Assembly: GCF_016863635.1 (NCBI RefSeq)
Contig: NZ_BOPG01000044.1
Span: 1 to 64,000 of the forward strand
DNA length: 64,000 bases
Direction: 5' to 3'
Source: Virgisporangium aurantiacum
GTDB lineage: Bacteria; Actinomycetota; Actinomycetes; Mycobacteriales; Micromonosporaceae
Shown: positions 26,230 through 35,568 of the stretch, piece after piece
How the letters are laid out: each line of letters opens with the position of its first letter
Position numbering within the stretch: the first letter of the stretch is position 1
Notes under the pieces: generated by a model
Databases searched by the model: none
What the model saw: the letters and a program-made list of their open reading frames with translations, nothing else
Told to the model about the DNA's origin: nothing
Program-made: the position numbers and the translations under genes

Positions 26230-28644
26230 CTAACGTTCGTGCCGTGGCGCCTCTTCGGTCGGAATCAGCCGTGCCCGGACCTCCTGATCGAACGGGACTG
26301 CGAGATGCTCCTGGATGAGCCGGTGTGGAAAGACGTATCCGCTGCCGGCACGGTGCAGCAGGCCGCGGCCTTCAACGTCGCGTAGAAAACGCGCGTAGCG
26401 AACCGGCGCAAACCTCGCTCGGGCCAGAGCCATTCGGACGGCCGCATACCTGAGGATCGCGTACCCGCCGAGACCTAACGCCCGAGAGAGGCCGACGTAG
26501 GCGCCGACGATCACTCCTACGAGGGCTACCCGTCGAGGTGCTGCGTCCGCCATCATGGCGGCCACACCGCTGGCAGCCGCCCCGAATCCCACGCCGAAGA
26601 TCGTCAGCGCCCCCACTGAATGTCGCACGGACCGCCGAATGCCCTCAGTCGGTCTGGGTCGGCGGTCGACTACACGTGGGGCTAGGCGGTCCGACAGGCT
26701 GAGGTTGAGCGTTGAGAGCACCAGCACAGCTCCAAGCAGGCCGTATGTATAGAGCCCAGTCAGGAGCCAGAAGATCGCCACCCAGAACAGCGACTGGAGC
26801 CCGGACATGGCCGTCAGGATCGCCACCAATCCGAAGTAAACGCCTCTGGGCAACGAGTTGAGGAACCGGTTGTATGGGCTGTCAGATTTGGGTGGCGGCG
26901 CCAGGCCGAAGGTCCCCTTCCATGAGAAATTGAGTTCTCCGCTCCACCGCACCTCTTCCACCGGCTGAGGGCCTTTGGCTAACAGTTGGTCCCAGACCGC
27001 TCCGGTAAACCCCACGATGGCCAGGGTGAGGACGACGGACACCGCAGGCCAGGACGCGGACCGGTCGGCGGCGATTAGTGCGGTGGCGCCGAGGGTTGCG
27101 CCGAGGATCGCAACGACGAGATAGCCAAGATTGTCTATGGTCAGCAGGGCGCGCCGGCCAACTCCCGGTACGGCGAGGGTTGCGGTTGTCGAGTCCTCGC
27201 CGACCCAGGTCGGATCAAGGCGATCAAGGTATAGGACGTGCTCGCTGCGTGCGGTGAGTGTTCGCGCAAGCCAGGTCAACCAACGCAGCGTCGACTCATG
27301 GTCGTATGCGCTTTGCCGGTGAGTCAGCATGCGTCGGACGTAAGCATCGAAGATCGGGGCTCGGTCATGCTCGTCGGCACCCAGCGCACGAAGATCCGTG
27401 GCCTTGGCGTCGGCGTAGGCGCGGCGGATGACATTGAGCATGAATGGCGACACCAGCAGCTTCCATGCCGACCGGTCCTCGTCGAGTGCTGAGCGCACGT
27501 CTGCTAGCGCCTGTGGATGAGCGGAGACGAACTTCTGGACCTGCGGCCGCGTGAGCGGTGCGATCTCGACGTACGCCCCGGCCCGAATGGTTCGGGCGAG
27601 GTGGTAGTCCCGGGACCGGCAGGTGACGGCGAAGGCGCGCCCCAGCCGCTCCCAACCGCTGATCTGCCGGACGCACACGGCGCGGTGTGGTTCGGCCACC
27701 TCATCCAGCCCATCTAGAAGGGGTAGTACGCCGGGCGCCTGCAACCAGGATCGCGCCTGCCCGATTGCGTAGCCATACTGGCGGTTGATCGCCGTGGCGA
27801 GCCATTCCTCCAGCGGCTGGCCCTGATAGGTGTCCAGGCGTAGCAGGAACGGCACGGGTTGGATTTCCCACCAGGGTTCGTGGCCGGGCTCGCCCGGTTC
27901 GCCTAGTCGGGCGAGCTGTTCCTCGGCCAAGCCGCGGGCCAGATGCGCGAGCTGGTAGGTCTTGCCGAGACCGGGCTCGCTGAGCAGAACCAGCCGCATG
28001 CCGGCGTTCTCAAACAGGTCCCGCACGGAGGTTTCGGCTGCGCCGCTACGGTTCCGGTGACCTGCGGGACGGAAGGTCGGCCGGATGTCGTCCACGACCG
28101 TGTGGCCCAGCACCTCGGCAGCCTGGTCGCGGATCATCGTCAGAACCACCCGCCGTTCCCAGGCGGCGCCTCGACGATGCCTCCGGAACAGCCCTGCAAG
28201 ATGGCCAACGAGCACGTTCAGTTTCGTCCGGCCGCGAGGCCAGGCGGCCCAATCTTCCACGGCCCGTTCCGCAATTGGTACATCATGATCTTTGTCGTCC
28301 AGCCAGGGCAAGGGATCGAGCCCATGTTGGCGTCGGCGCTCGTCCTCTTCGCGCCGGGCGGTCGCCCACCGGTTGCGCCAAATCTCAAGATCATCGTTAC
28401 GGACGCCGAGTGCCGATAGCAAAGGCTGGCCCTTGGGCCACTTCCACGGCTCACCGACGAAAATGTTACGCACAGTGGTGTAGGCAACCGCACCACCGGT
28501 CTTGTTGGCCAGCTCGCGGTAGGACCATCTGCGCTCCCGGTCGTACAACTCATCCCACAGGCATGCGGCGAGCTGGGCGAATGGGCCGCCTTCCGGGTCA
28601 GCCCGCGTGACCCCTCTAGATCGTTTGCCGCCGCGTCGAGTCAT
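26230..28644 (-). CDS. NACHT NTPase with HTH-like N-terminus and multi-spanning membrane C-terminus
   Basis: An 804-residue protein from ATG 28644, with GGAGGAG about 10 bases upstream. Residues of about 20-85 resemble a helix-turn-helix (YRELANKTGGAVAYTTVRNI). The NACHT core has Walker A LLSEPGLGKTYQL (about 220-232) and Walker B GVLPLLDGLDEVAE (about 305-318), with sensor CRSRDY. From about residue 525 to 745 there are several hydrophobic segments (NLGYLVVAILGATLGATALI, VYFGLVAILTAMSGLQSLFW, LGAVLVLSTLNLSL). A soluble tail ends with FPHRLIQEHLAVPF. This is a STAND ATPase that would sit in the membrane and might perturb it when triggered. It is monocistronic. Confidence 0.88.
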   Translation of the reverse strand: MTRRGGKRSRGVTRADPEGGPFAQLAACLWDELYDRERRWSYRELANKTGGAVAYTTVRNIFVGEPWKWPKGQPLLSALGVRNDDLEIWRNRWATARREEDERRRQHGLDPLPWLDDKDHDVPIAERAVEDWAAWPRGRTKLNVLVGHLAGLFRRHRRGAAWERRVVLTMIRDQAAEVLGHTVVDDIRPTFRPAGHRNRSGAAETSVRDLFENAGMRLVLLSEPGLGKTYQLAHLARGLAEEQLARLGEPGEPGHEPWWEIQPVPFLLRLDTYQGQPLEEWLATAINRQYGYAIGQARSWLQAPGVLPLLDGLDEVAEPHRAVCVRQISGWERLGRAFAVTCRSRDYHLARTIRAGAYVEIAPLTRPQVQKFVSAHPQALADVRSALDEDRSAWKLLVSPFMLNVIRRAYADAKATDLRALGADEHDRAPIFDAYVRRMLTHRQSAYDHESTLRWLTWLARTLTARSEHVLYLDRLDPTWVGEDSTTATLAVPGVGRRALLTIDNLGYLVVAILGATLGATALIAADRSASWPAVSVVLTLAIVGFTGAVWDQLLAKGPQPVEEVRWSGELNFSWKGTFGLAPPPKSDSPYNRFLNSLPRGVYFGLVAILTAMSGLQSLFWVAIFWLLTGLYTYGLLGAVLVLSTLNLSLSDRLAPRVVDRRPRPTEGIRRSVRHSVGALTIFGVGFGAAASGVAAMMADAAPRRVALVGVIVGAYVGLSRALGLGGYAILRYAAVRMALARARFAPVRYARFLRDVEGRGLLHRAGSGYVFPHRLIQEHLAVPFDQEVRARLIPTEEAPRHER

Positions 28645-28783
28645 CTCGCTGCATCTCCTCCAACAAGCGTTCAAGCAAAGCGTTCAAGCAGGTCAAGGCG
28701 CTTCCGCTGAACGCGCATCACACGTTGACTGGACGTCGGCCGGCCGAGTGGAATCCCGAAGTATCGACGTGAGAGGAATCGTG

Positions 28784-29017
28784 ATGGTGGATGTCGTTAG
28801 CCTGACCGACGGCTACGCGCTAGTTGCTGCAGTCATGTGGATAGCACACATCGTGGTGCCGCGGGTGACCGCCTTAGCAGCTCTGGCTACTACGCTGCGT
28901 GGCAGTCACGGCACGGACCGGGCGTTGTTGCTTGCCCGCTACGCCGACTGCCTGCCCTACTGGTGCGCCGCGTACAGCGGCCCTGTGCCTGCCCAGGGGC
29001 GCCGCCGAACAGCGTAA
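28784..29017 (+). CDS. Small protein with a hydrophobic segment
   Basis: A 77-residue ORF from ATG 28784 after GAGAGGAATCGTG. Residues of about 10-40 are hydrophobic (YALVAAVMWIAHIVVPRVTA), a probable membrane helix. The tail is Tyr/Cys-containing (YADCLPYWCAAYSG). It is divergent from the NACHT gene. No family recognised; it could be a small membrane partner. Confidence 0.5.
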   Translation: MVDVVSLTDGYALVAAVMWIAHIVVPRVTALAALATTLRGSHGTDRALLLARYADCLPYWCAAYSGPVPAQGRRRTA

Positions 29018-29775
29018 GCAGCCGACCTCCTTGTCCCAGCCCTGGCGCCGTCATTTCGGCGTCCGGGCTGGGCGTTCGGTTCATCATGCAGGCGCCTCGT
29101 CCCAGATCACGAAGGTCGCGTGGCTTCGGTCGCGAGTTTGGGCACCGGATGGTCGCGGGTTTCGACACCATGATCGGGAGGTCGCGACGGTCGATGGTCG
29201 CGAGAAGTAGCCGCAGTCGGTGGTCAAGAACACGGGCAGCTCGCGATCGTTCGTCGCATGATGGTCGCCGCCGTTCGTCGCCCGTCAAGACCGTTCGTCC
29301 TCGCTACGCTGCGGGCGCTCCGTCTTGACGGACTCCTCACCGCCGGCAAGACCTTGCACCGGTCGAACGACGGCGAGCTCCATCACAAGCCGGAACCCGG
29401 TGGTGTCAGAACTCGTGACCACGGACTTCCGCCCGTCTGCGGGTGCGGTCGCCACTTGCGACCAAGTGGTGTCGCGACTGGCGACCATAACCAGTCGCGG
29501 GACACCGAGGTCTACACGAGTCGCAGAGCGGCAACAACCTCGACGACGGCGGCGAGTTGATGCCCTCCGCAATGCTCCGCACCGATACCACCTACCAACC
29601 AAACCGCCGGACGAACCCGGCCAAGCAACTTGAGAAATCCAGAGGGACACTCCCGGGAACAAGTTTCAAGGGAACCACAACCAGCGATAGACAGCGACCG
29701 CAGTGGGGACGCGCGTCCCCGCAGGTCAGCAACCGACGCGGGCCGGGTCTGCGGCCGAACCGGGCCAACCGATTG
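29018..29775. other. Gene-poor stretch with GTCGCGA-rich clusters
   Basis: No gene seen. Around 29125-29210 and 29410-29515, motifs of the type GGTCGCGAG and GGTGTCGCGAC recur, the second cluster roughly inverted relative to the first. They flank the second REP-like palindrome. This could be the remnant of a small non-autonomous transposon. Confidence 0.35.
29282..29331. repeat. REP-like palindrome, copy B
   Basis: Perfect 10-bp arms (CCGTCAAGAC at 29282-29291, GTCTTGACGG at 29322-29331) around a 30-base middle identical to that of copy A at 25129-25158. Only the inner GTCAA/TTGAC is common to the arms of the two copies. The remaining arm bases differ but stay paired. Confidence 0.75.
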
Positions 29776-29798
29776 TTGACACGGAAAGATCACTTCCG
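29776..29798 (+). promoter_or_regulatory. Possible promoter/operator upstream of the second ECF sigma gene
   Basis: A TTGACA hexamer (29776-29781) abuts a dyad CGGAA-N7-TTCCG (29782-29798), about 180 bases before the sigma start. No clear -10 element follows, so the assignment is weak. Confidence 0.25.
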
Positions 29799-29977
29799 GT
29801 CGACAGGATGGATCGCCGGCGTCCCGGAAAGAATCTTGACCCGAGATCGCAGATTTCGTCTCCCCGACGCTCTATCCCATGACAGCCCGCGTTGCTAGGA
29901 ATACTAGACCGCGGCGACCCTTCGGAAAGAGCGGATATGTGAGCAAATTTCGAAACGGACGAAACAGGGAGGGCGCA

Positions 29978-30562
29978 GTGCCGGAGGACCTCGCCCCATC
30001 TCGACCAGCCAACATGTCGGAAGACTTCGACAGCTACTTTCGCGACGATGTTTCGCTACTGACCGCTTTCTTAATCAAGCTCGGCGCGGACCCGCAGGAG
30101 GCGGCGGACGCCGTTCAGGAAACCGGCCTGAAGATGTTTTCAATTTGGGGCAAGATCGATCATCCTCGCGCATACGCCCGCCGGACAGCCGAGCGAGTGT
30201 ACTTACGAAGCAAAGCGCGAAGAGCCGACGAGGACACTCGGCTCATGCAGGGTGGCTGGGCGGTTCAAGGCCTTTCGGATCAGCCATCCGAGGTGCTGAT
30301 CTTCAACGAGGAAGCGTCCGAGTTGATCAACATGATCCGGATGCTACCCCCTAAGCAGCGCCGTGTCTTCGCCTGGCGCTTGGATGGATTCACACCGGCA
30401 GAGGTTGCAACTGAACTGAAGGAACCGGTGGGGCGAGTCTATTCGGCACTCAGGGACGCAAATCAATCAATGCGGGAGATGTGGGACCGACTCAAACTGG
30501 AGCGCGAGCAGCGGGTCGAAGCGGCCGGAAGGGGGAAGACCGATGAGCGGCCCGGATTCTGA
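29978..30562 (+). CDS. ECF-type sigma-70 factor
   Basis: A 194-residue protein from GTG 29978, with GGGAGGG just upstream; an ATG at 30014 is an alternative. Region 2 is at residues of about 15-85 (FRDDVSLLTAFLIKLGADPQ, EAADAVQETGLKMFSIW). Region 4 is at about 120-175 (LINMIRMLPPKQRRVFAWRL, DGFTPAEVATELKEPVGRVY). The next gene starts 20 bases before its stop. Two membrane proteins follow in overlapping frames. They are the natural candidates for controlling it, though neither has a recognisable zinc anti-sigma motif. Confidence 0.88.
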   Translation: MPEDLAPSRPANMSEDFDSYFRDDVSLLTAFLIKLGADPQEAADAVQETGLKMFSIWGKIDHPRAYARRTAERVYLRSKARRADEDTRLMQGGWAVQGLSDQPSEVLIFNEEASELINMIRMLPPKQRRVFAWRLDGFTPAEVATELKEPVGRVYSALRDANQSMREMWDRLKLEREQRVEAAGRGKTDERPGF

Positions 30563-31415
30563 ATTCGAGAAGTGGCTCCACGACGCCAACGCCGACATTA
30601 CCGATTCGGTGCAACGCGCACAGAGCGCTCCCGCCTTCCAGAACTGGGTTGTCGATGCCGACCGCTCCATCAACGAGTCGCTGAGACGGGTCACCGATCC
30701 CGAAGCTGTCCTGCTGATGATCAGGAAGGCGGCGTACTCGAAGGCCGCCGATCTTGTTCAACGGGACGGCAACAGTGACGCTGAGCACGCAATCCGTTCG
30801 CTGCTGGCGCCTCAGACCGCCGCTGAGGACGCCGAGGATGAGAGACCCTGTTCACCTGCCAATCGCAAAGCGGCCCCGAATCCGACGACGCGTTCCCGTG
30901 ACAATTCGTACGGGATGAACTCATCTTCGCCCGCTTCCCGGCATGTGAAGCATCGATTCGACCGGTGGGGGTTCATTATAGGAAATGTCCTGATCGCTTT
31001 CGGCGCCCCGGTATTTGTCACGAGCTTGATCGCATCGGTTGCAAGCCACCGGACGGGCATGGAAGTTCATCAGGCGGATATCGCCGCCGTCGTGGTTGGC
31101 GCAGCGTTTATGAGTGCCGGAACCGCGCTGATCGTGTTGGCCGGATGGATCTGGCCGGAACGTTCCGCACGGCTACCGAGCCGTCTTCAAGGTACGACCA
31201 GGGTCCGCTCCGGGACTGGCAACTCCTCGGGTGAAGTGGCGGCGTTGTTGGCAGACATGCCTGCGGTGTCTCCGCTGCTGGAGGTTGCCGAATCCGCCAA
31301 CACGGATGGACTGCGGCCACGGCCGCGAAATAGCCGCTGGTCCTCAGATCGAGATTCCTCGAACCGCCCCGTTCAGATGCAACGAGCCAGCAGGGAGTCG
31401 CGGTATGGCGGTTGA
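30543..31415 (+). CDS. Membrane protein, possible regulator of the ECF factor
   Basis: A 290-residue protein from ATG 30543 after GGGGGAAGACCG. Residues 1-95 are soluble and helical (FEKWLHDANADITDSVQRAQ, SINESLRRVTDPEAVLLMIR). Two membrane segments follow at about 142-165 (FIIGNVLIAFGAPVFVTSLI) and 180-205 (AAVVVGAAFMSAGTALIVLA). The C-terminal 80 residues are polar and low-complexity. A soluble N-terminus facing a cotranslated sigma factor, anchored by two helices, fits a membrane-bound anti-sigma-like role. That role is inferred from context only. Confidence 0.65.
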   Translation: MSGPDSEFEKWLHDANADITDSVQRAQSAPAFQNWVVDADRSINESLRRVTDPEAVLLMIRKAAYSKAADLVQRDGNSDAEHAIRSLLAPQTAAEDAEDERPCSPANRKAAPNPTTRSRDNSYGMNSSSPASRHVKHRFDRWGFIIGNVLIAFGAPVFVTSLIASVASHRTGMEVHQADIAAVVVGAAFMSAGTALIVLAGWIWPERSARLPSRLQGTTRVRSGTGNSSGEVAALLADMPAVSPLLEVAESANTDGLRPRPRNSRWSSDRDSSNRPVQMQRASRESRYGG

Positions 31416-31830
31416 CTCAGATCGGCCACTGCGGCAGGGCCCCTCCGACGGGCGTCGCCCGCCGATGCGAGCCGCTACTGACGGGAGTGAAAACGAGGCG
31501 TCGGCATCCCTCTCGCGTTCCTTACCCGACCGTGTCATTCCACGCCAGTTCGACTCCTCTAAGCCCAGACAACGCAGGCGTGCGAGGCGGCGCGTCAGCG
31601 GGCCGGCAGTGCGCCAGATTCTGCCGGGTAGGGTCCTTCTTACCCTGGTCGCCATAGACCTGCTGCTCATGTCGTTCTGCATCATCCTCATCAAACTCCG
31701 CCAAGACCCGCTAGCGGCTACTGCGGGCACCGCGGCGGTGGTGTTGGCTGGCGAGATCGCCCGGCGCTTCCTGGCAGGCTACCCGGGCTCTACGAGCCGA
31801 CGAGATGTAGACGACGAAGTGCATCCGTAG
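31405..31830 (+). CDS. Small membrane protein, third gene of the ECF operon
   Basis: A 141-residue protein. ATG 31405 follows GGGAGTCGCGGT and overlaps the previous stop by 11 bases, which decides this start. Residues 1-80 are polar and Arg/Ser-rich. Two hydrophobic segments follow (VLLTLVAIDLLLMSFCIILI, then ATAGTAAVVLAGEIARRFLA). The tail is charged. No family recognised. Confidence 0.6.
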   Translation: MAVDSDRPLRQGPSDGRRPPMRAATDGSENEASASLSRSLPDRVIPRQFDSSKPRQRRRARRRVSGPAVRQILPGRVLLTLVAIDLLLMSFCIILIKLRQDPLAATAGTAAVVLAGEIARRFLAGYPGSTSRRDVDDEVHP

Positions 31831-31841
31831 CGTCCCGGCGG

Positions 31842-32117
31842 TCAGCGCGGGCGTTTGTGCTCCTCGTAGAACCACCACCCGACCAACGTGCCATCCTCAT
31901 CATGGACGGGTCGTTTGAACCACTTGGGTCCGGCCTTTGCCTGCACGCCGACCATCAGGCCCAGACTGAACCGTTGTTCGTCGCGTACCTGCACGAACAT
32001 GTCTGTGCCGAGGTCGCCTCGCGCGTTGACCACCGGTGACCAGTGGATCCGCCGGAAGTCGAACGAGATCGCGTCGACGCCCAGTTCCCCGGTCTCGTCC
32101 TCAGCGGTTCCCTGCAT
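31842..32117 (-). CDS. DUF4365-like nuclease-fold protein, truncated
   Basis: ATG 32117 follows GGTGGGG; the open frame extends further up to 32291. The 91 residues contain the start of a DUF4365 domain: TGELGVDAISFDFRRIHW, then ARGDLGTDMFVQV and GVQAKAGPKWF. These provide the Asp and Q-x-K positions of a PD-(D/E)xK-type nuclease fold. The family is usually much longer, so the C-terminal half is missing. It lies just downstream of the broken gajB on the same strand. Confidence 0.5.
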   Translation of the reverse strand: MQGTAEDETGELGVDAISFDFRRIHWSPVVNARGDLGTDMFVQVRDEQRFSLGLMVGVQAKAGPKWFKRPVHDEDGTLVGWWFYEEHKRPR

Positions 32118-32319
32118 ATACCCCACCGCAGTTAATTTGGTGCCGTTGAGCACCGACCGACAAATCCGTCGTATCACGCCTGGGCTGTAGGAGGACGCTA
32201 TCGGACAGCAGTTAGCAGCTGGTGACGGAGGTTCTCGCGGATCACGATTGTTCACCTCCAGCGAGCACGCCAAACACCTCCGAACCTGCAACCCCGCCGC
32301 ACAAGTTTAAAGATCAAGT

Positions 32320-33649
32320 TTAATCCTCGTGTGCAAAGGTCAACAGTCTCGCGTGGGGCGTTCGCCATTCGTCCCATCTCCTTGGGGCGCCACTTGGCCT
32401 TTTGCGGTAGCCGGCATGGGTCAGTATGAGATGCCGTTTGGCGCGGGATACTGCGACAAAGAATTCGGACATGATCGTAGTGACATTGTCGCCCCAGAAA
32501 AGTTGTTCCTCAACTCCCAAAACGACAACCTTCTCGAATTCTAGGCCCTTGCACTTGTGGATCGTCAGGAAGCGGATTGCATCCTCGTCTGATAGCCGTC
32601 TGAGTGCGGAGGCGGGCTTGCCGTCAACGGCAAGTTCTCTGCTGAAGGCGCCCAGTGCTTGGGTGATTAGGTTGTCGAGTCGCTTTCCTTGCTTGTAACC
32701 AGGTGACAAAGCGTTCAGCACGGACCGGGACACGAGACGTAGAAAGTCAAGGACGAGGTCTTTCCACGCCGTGGGGTCCTCCACCTTGAACGCGGGGCTG
32801 CGAACAGTAGTGCGGGCTGCGCAGAGCATCCGCTTCAACCTGCTGTCGAACGATGACGCCCTCGTCGCCAGCCAGATCTTCATCTGAGCTTGCCGCTTTG
32901 GGGTCCATCTCTATGACCATGCGGTTCTGCATTCGTCGTAGGTGAGGTGCAGACCGGCGATTCTGATACAGGGGCAGGGGTTCGGCGGAGAAATCATTGG
33001 CGAAGGTTTCCAGCACTCCGTCGAGGGCACCGGCCCAAGCCATGATGCGCTGTTTAGTGTCGCCGACTGCGGTCAGGATTGCTGTCGATTCGCTGAAGGC
33101 GGCCTTGATCAGGCGGTACTGCTGCTCGGTGCAGTCCTGAAATTCATCTAGGAAGACGTGGCTGTAAGTTTGGCGGATGCCTCTGCTGGCGTAGGCGTTG
33201 GCCTCGAGGATTTCCAGCGCTAACGGCACCAAGTCCTTAAAGGTGATCTGTTTACGCGCGACGCGGGTGTCAGGGTCGATTTGGTAGTCCGGGTCGAGGG
33301 CGTTCTGTCCCGTGAGCGCGGGCCGGAAGTTGTCGATAAGACGCTTGGCAAAAGCATCGAAGGTGAAGCTGTCGAAACGCGCCGCAAGTTGCGGGCCGGA
33401 ACGACTACGGACACGCTCGCGCAGGTTTCGCGCAGCGTCGACCTTGAAGGACACCGCCAGTATCCGGCGTGGATACCGGCACTGCCCTGTGCGCAGGAGA
33501 AAGTCGGCTCGTTGCGCAAGTAGCTCGGTTTTCCCTGCTCCTGGACCAGCAGAGACGACAGCGTTGGTGCCCAAGATCGTAGCGGCCGTCATCGCATTGG
33601 GTTCGAGGACGAGGCCGTCGACCGGGCGCCATTGCTCGGGGCGAATCAT
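32320..33649 (-). pseudogene. gajB: GajB-like UvrD helicase of a Gabija system, frameshifted
   Basis: The first part (33649 down to about 32820) is an intact UvrD/REP N-terminus: Walker A VVSAGPGAGKTELLAQRADF, Walker B SHVFLDEFQDCTEQQYRL, and VGDTKQRIMAWAGA. The frame then breaks inside DEDLAGDEGVIVRQQVEADA. The C-terminal half continues in another frame from about 32800: DEDAIRFLTIHKCKGLEFEK, FFVAVSRAKRHLILTHAGYR. The total span of about 440 codons is shorter than usual for GajB, so a deletion probably accompanies the frameshift. The start ATG overlaps the gajA stop (ATGA). The helicase half is therefore probably non-functional. Confidence 0.75.
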
Positions 33650-35568
33650 TCCGGCAGCCCGGCCAGGCTCTCACGCACATATTCCACCAGCCGGTTGAGC
33701 ACCGCCGGAAGGTCGCTCAACAGCTCCTCGTCGCTCAGGTCGGCAAGGGCGGCCAGATGAGTAGCAGGCTTGCTGGCGAGGTCGAACTTGCGGTGGTAGT
33801 CGTCGAAGAGTCGACGAACGTCGCCCGGGAGGTGCTCCTCGTTCCTGTGCTTCTTGCCGAGTACGGCCACGGTGATCTTCTCGTCTGGGCCCGTCGGCTT
33901 GACGTTGTAGGCGTCGGGGTACGCCTCCAACATCATCAGATCAAGGTCGACCGGGTGCGAGAAGAAGACGCCGCGTCGCTCAAGGCGCCAGATCGATCCA
34001 CGCCCGTCTTCGTAGGTTGGGAAGCTTCGGTTGGCATCCCACGTGGGGAGACTGTCGGTCTTGTCCTGTTGGAAGGTCCCCGGCCTGACTTTGTTGAACT
34101 GGTTCCGGGCATTGCGCACTCGGCCCCACCCACCCTGGTAGCGACCGCTGTCGAGGTCGAGCAGGGTGGCATGTGGGACCTCCAGTTCGTTGAGTAGCCG
34201 CCAGAAGTGGTTGACGTGCCGGCCGCCCAGCGGGACCACAGACACCGAGGCGTCGTCCTCGGCGATCCCGGCGGCTGCCAAGACTCGGGGCAGGACCACC
34301 TGTTCGCTGTCACCTTCACCGAGTACGACAAACCGGGAAAAATACAGCTCGGGGTATGCCTGAACCGCCTCCCGTACGTACTTGGCGGCCTCTTGATCAT
34401 TGTCGGGAAGGACGATGCGGTGGACGGTCGTCTCCCGGGCCTCGTCAAGTCGCAGGAAGCGGATTGTGTGGGGGTCGACTCGCCGCAGCAGCGTGGGTGC
34501 ATGGGTGGCGATCAGGGACTGGACGTCCCCATGCGAGCAAGCACCGCGGAGTTGACGGATGATTCGTCCGAGATACTGCGGTGCCAGGCTGTTCTCGGGT
34601 TCCTCCAGCGCGACCACCGTGTGCACCGACGGACGCAGGCGGTCCGGGTCGAGAGATGTCTCGGTACCGTCGAGCACACGTCTGGCCAGGGACTGCCACG
34701 CCAGCACGAGCGAGATGTAGAGCAACGATTTTTGCCCGTCGCTCAACCGTTCAAAGGGCAGCGACGCGCCGCCAGGCGAGGGCGAGAACGTCACGGTGAG
34801 CTGGCGCAGCACGCCCTCCAGGTCGCCCCGCCCGAAGCTGATCGATGGGTCTTTGAAGTAGGCGCCGCGGTGCAGGCCGTGCCATTCGCCCGTCAGATGA
34901 ACGCCGACACCGGCCACCGCAGCGTTAGCGACGAGCGACGCGGTGATTTGATCACTGAGGCTGCTCAACGTCTTGCGTTCGCTCGTCCAGTCGGCGGCTC
35001 GCAGGATGCGTCCGACGAGCGAGGCTGTCGTGTACGAGATGTGATCAGCCGGGTCGCGTCGGGCCGGCAGGTAGTACACCTCGATGTGTCGGCGGTCGTA
35101 GCGCGACATGTCTGCCGCGCGGGTGGGTTCGCCGGCGTCGTCGGCCTCCAGCACGTACTGGATCTTCTCGTCGATGACACCGTCCGGAGCGAGCGAGGCT
35201 GTCAGCCGGACACGGATCCGCGGAATCCCGCCCGGCTCGTGAATGGCCATGTGCGTGAAGCTCGGCGGGACGGAGGCGTGCTGCCCATCGGCTCCTGCCT
35301 CCGGACACTCGATGTCGATCTCCAGCCACAGCTCCGGTATGTCGATCTCCTCGTCGCTCGCGGACTGACCCAGCGGCACATGGAAGTCTTCAAGGCGAAT
35401 CCTGCGCTGGGCTTCGAGTGGACTGAACAAACGCGAAAGCGCCTCAAGAACGGCGGTCTTTCCGGCACCGTTGGGGCCGAGAATATAGGTCACATCGTCA
35501 AGATCAATAACTCTCGGTTCGGGGCCGAAGGACTGAAAGTTGCTCAGCCGCAATGTCGTGATCTTCAT
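33646..35568 (-). CDS. gajA: GajA-like OLD-family ATPase/TOPRIM nuclease of a Gabija system
   Basis: A 640-residue protein; ATG 35568 (MKITTLRLSNFQSFG) fits the family start. The ABC-type ATPase has Walker A YILGPNGAGKTAVLEALSRL (about 29-48), signature LSDGQKSLLYISL and Walker B VVALEEPENSLAPQY. The C-terminal TOPRIM domain has the Glu motif VVLGEGDSEQVVLPRVL and the Asp motif LLDLDSGRYQGGWG. The GajA nuclease nicks DNA when nucleotides are depleted and partners the GajB helicase, encoded immediately downstream and overlapping but broken here. GajA itself looks intact. An isolated OLD nuclease is the alternative reading, but the overlapping UvrD gene argues for Gabija. Confidence 0.88.
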   Translation of the reverse strand: MKITTLRLSNFQSFGPEPRVIDLDDVTYILGPNGAGKTAVLEALSRLFSPLEAQRRIRLEDFHVPLGQSASDEEIDIPELWLEIDIECPEAGADGQHASVPPSFTHMAIHEPGGIPRIRVRLTASLAPDGVIDEKIQYVLEADDAGEPTRAADMSRYDRRHIEVYYLPARRDPADHISYTTASLVGRILRAADWTSERKTLSSLSDQITASLVANAAVAGVGVHLTGEWHGLHRGAYFKDPSISFGRGDLEGVLRQLTVTFSPSPGGASLPFERLSDGQKSLLYISLVLAWQSLARRVLDGTETSLDPDRLRPSVHTVVALEEPENSLAPQYLGRIIRQLRGACSHGDVQSLIATHAPTLLRRVDPHTIRFLRLDEARETTVHRIVLPDNDQEAAKYVREAVQAYPELYFSRFVVLGEGDSEQVVLPRVLAAAGIAEDDASVSVVPLGGRHVNHFWRLLNELEVPHATLLDLDSGRYQGGWGRVRNARNQFNKVRPGTFQQDKTDSLPTWDANRSFPTYEDGRGSIWRLERRGVFFSHPVDLDLMMLEAYPDAYNVKPTGPDEKITVAVLGKKHRNEEHLPGDVRRLFDDYHRKFDLASKPATHLAALADLSDEELLSDLPAVLNRLVEYVRESLAGLPE

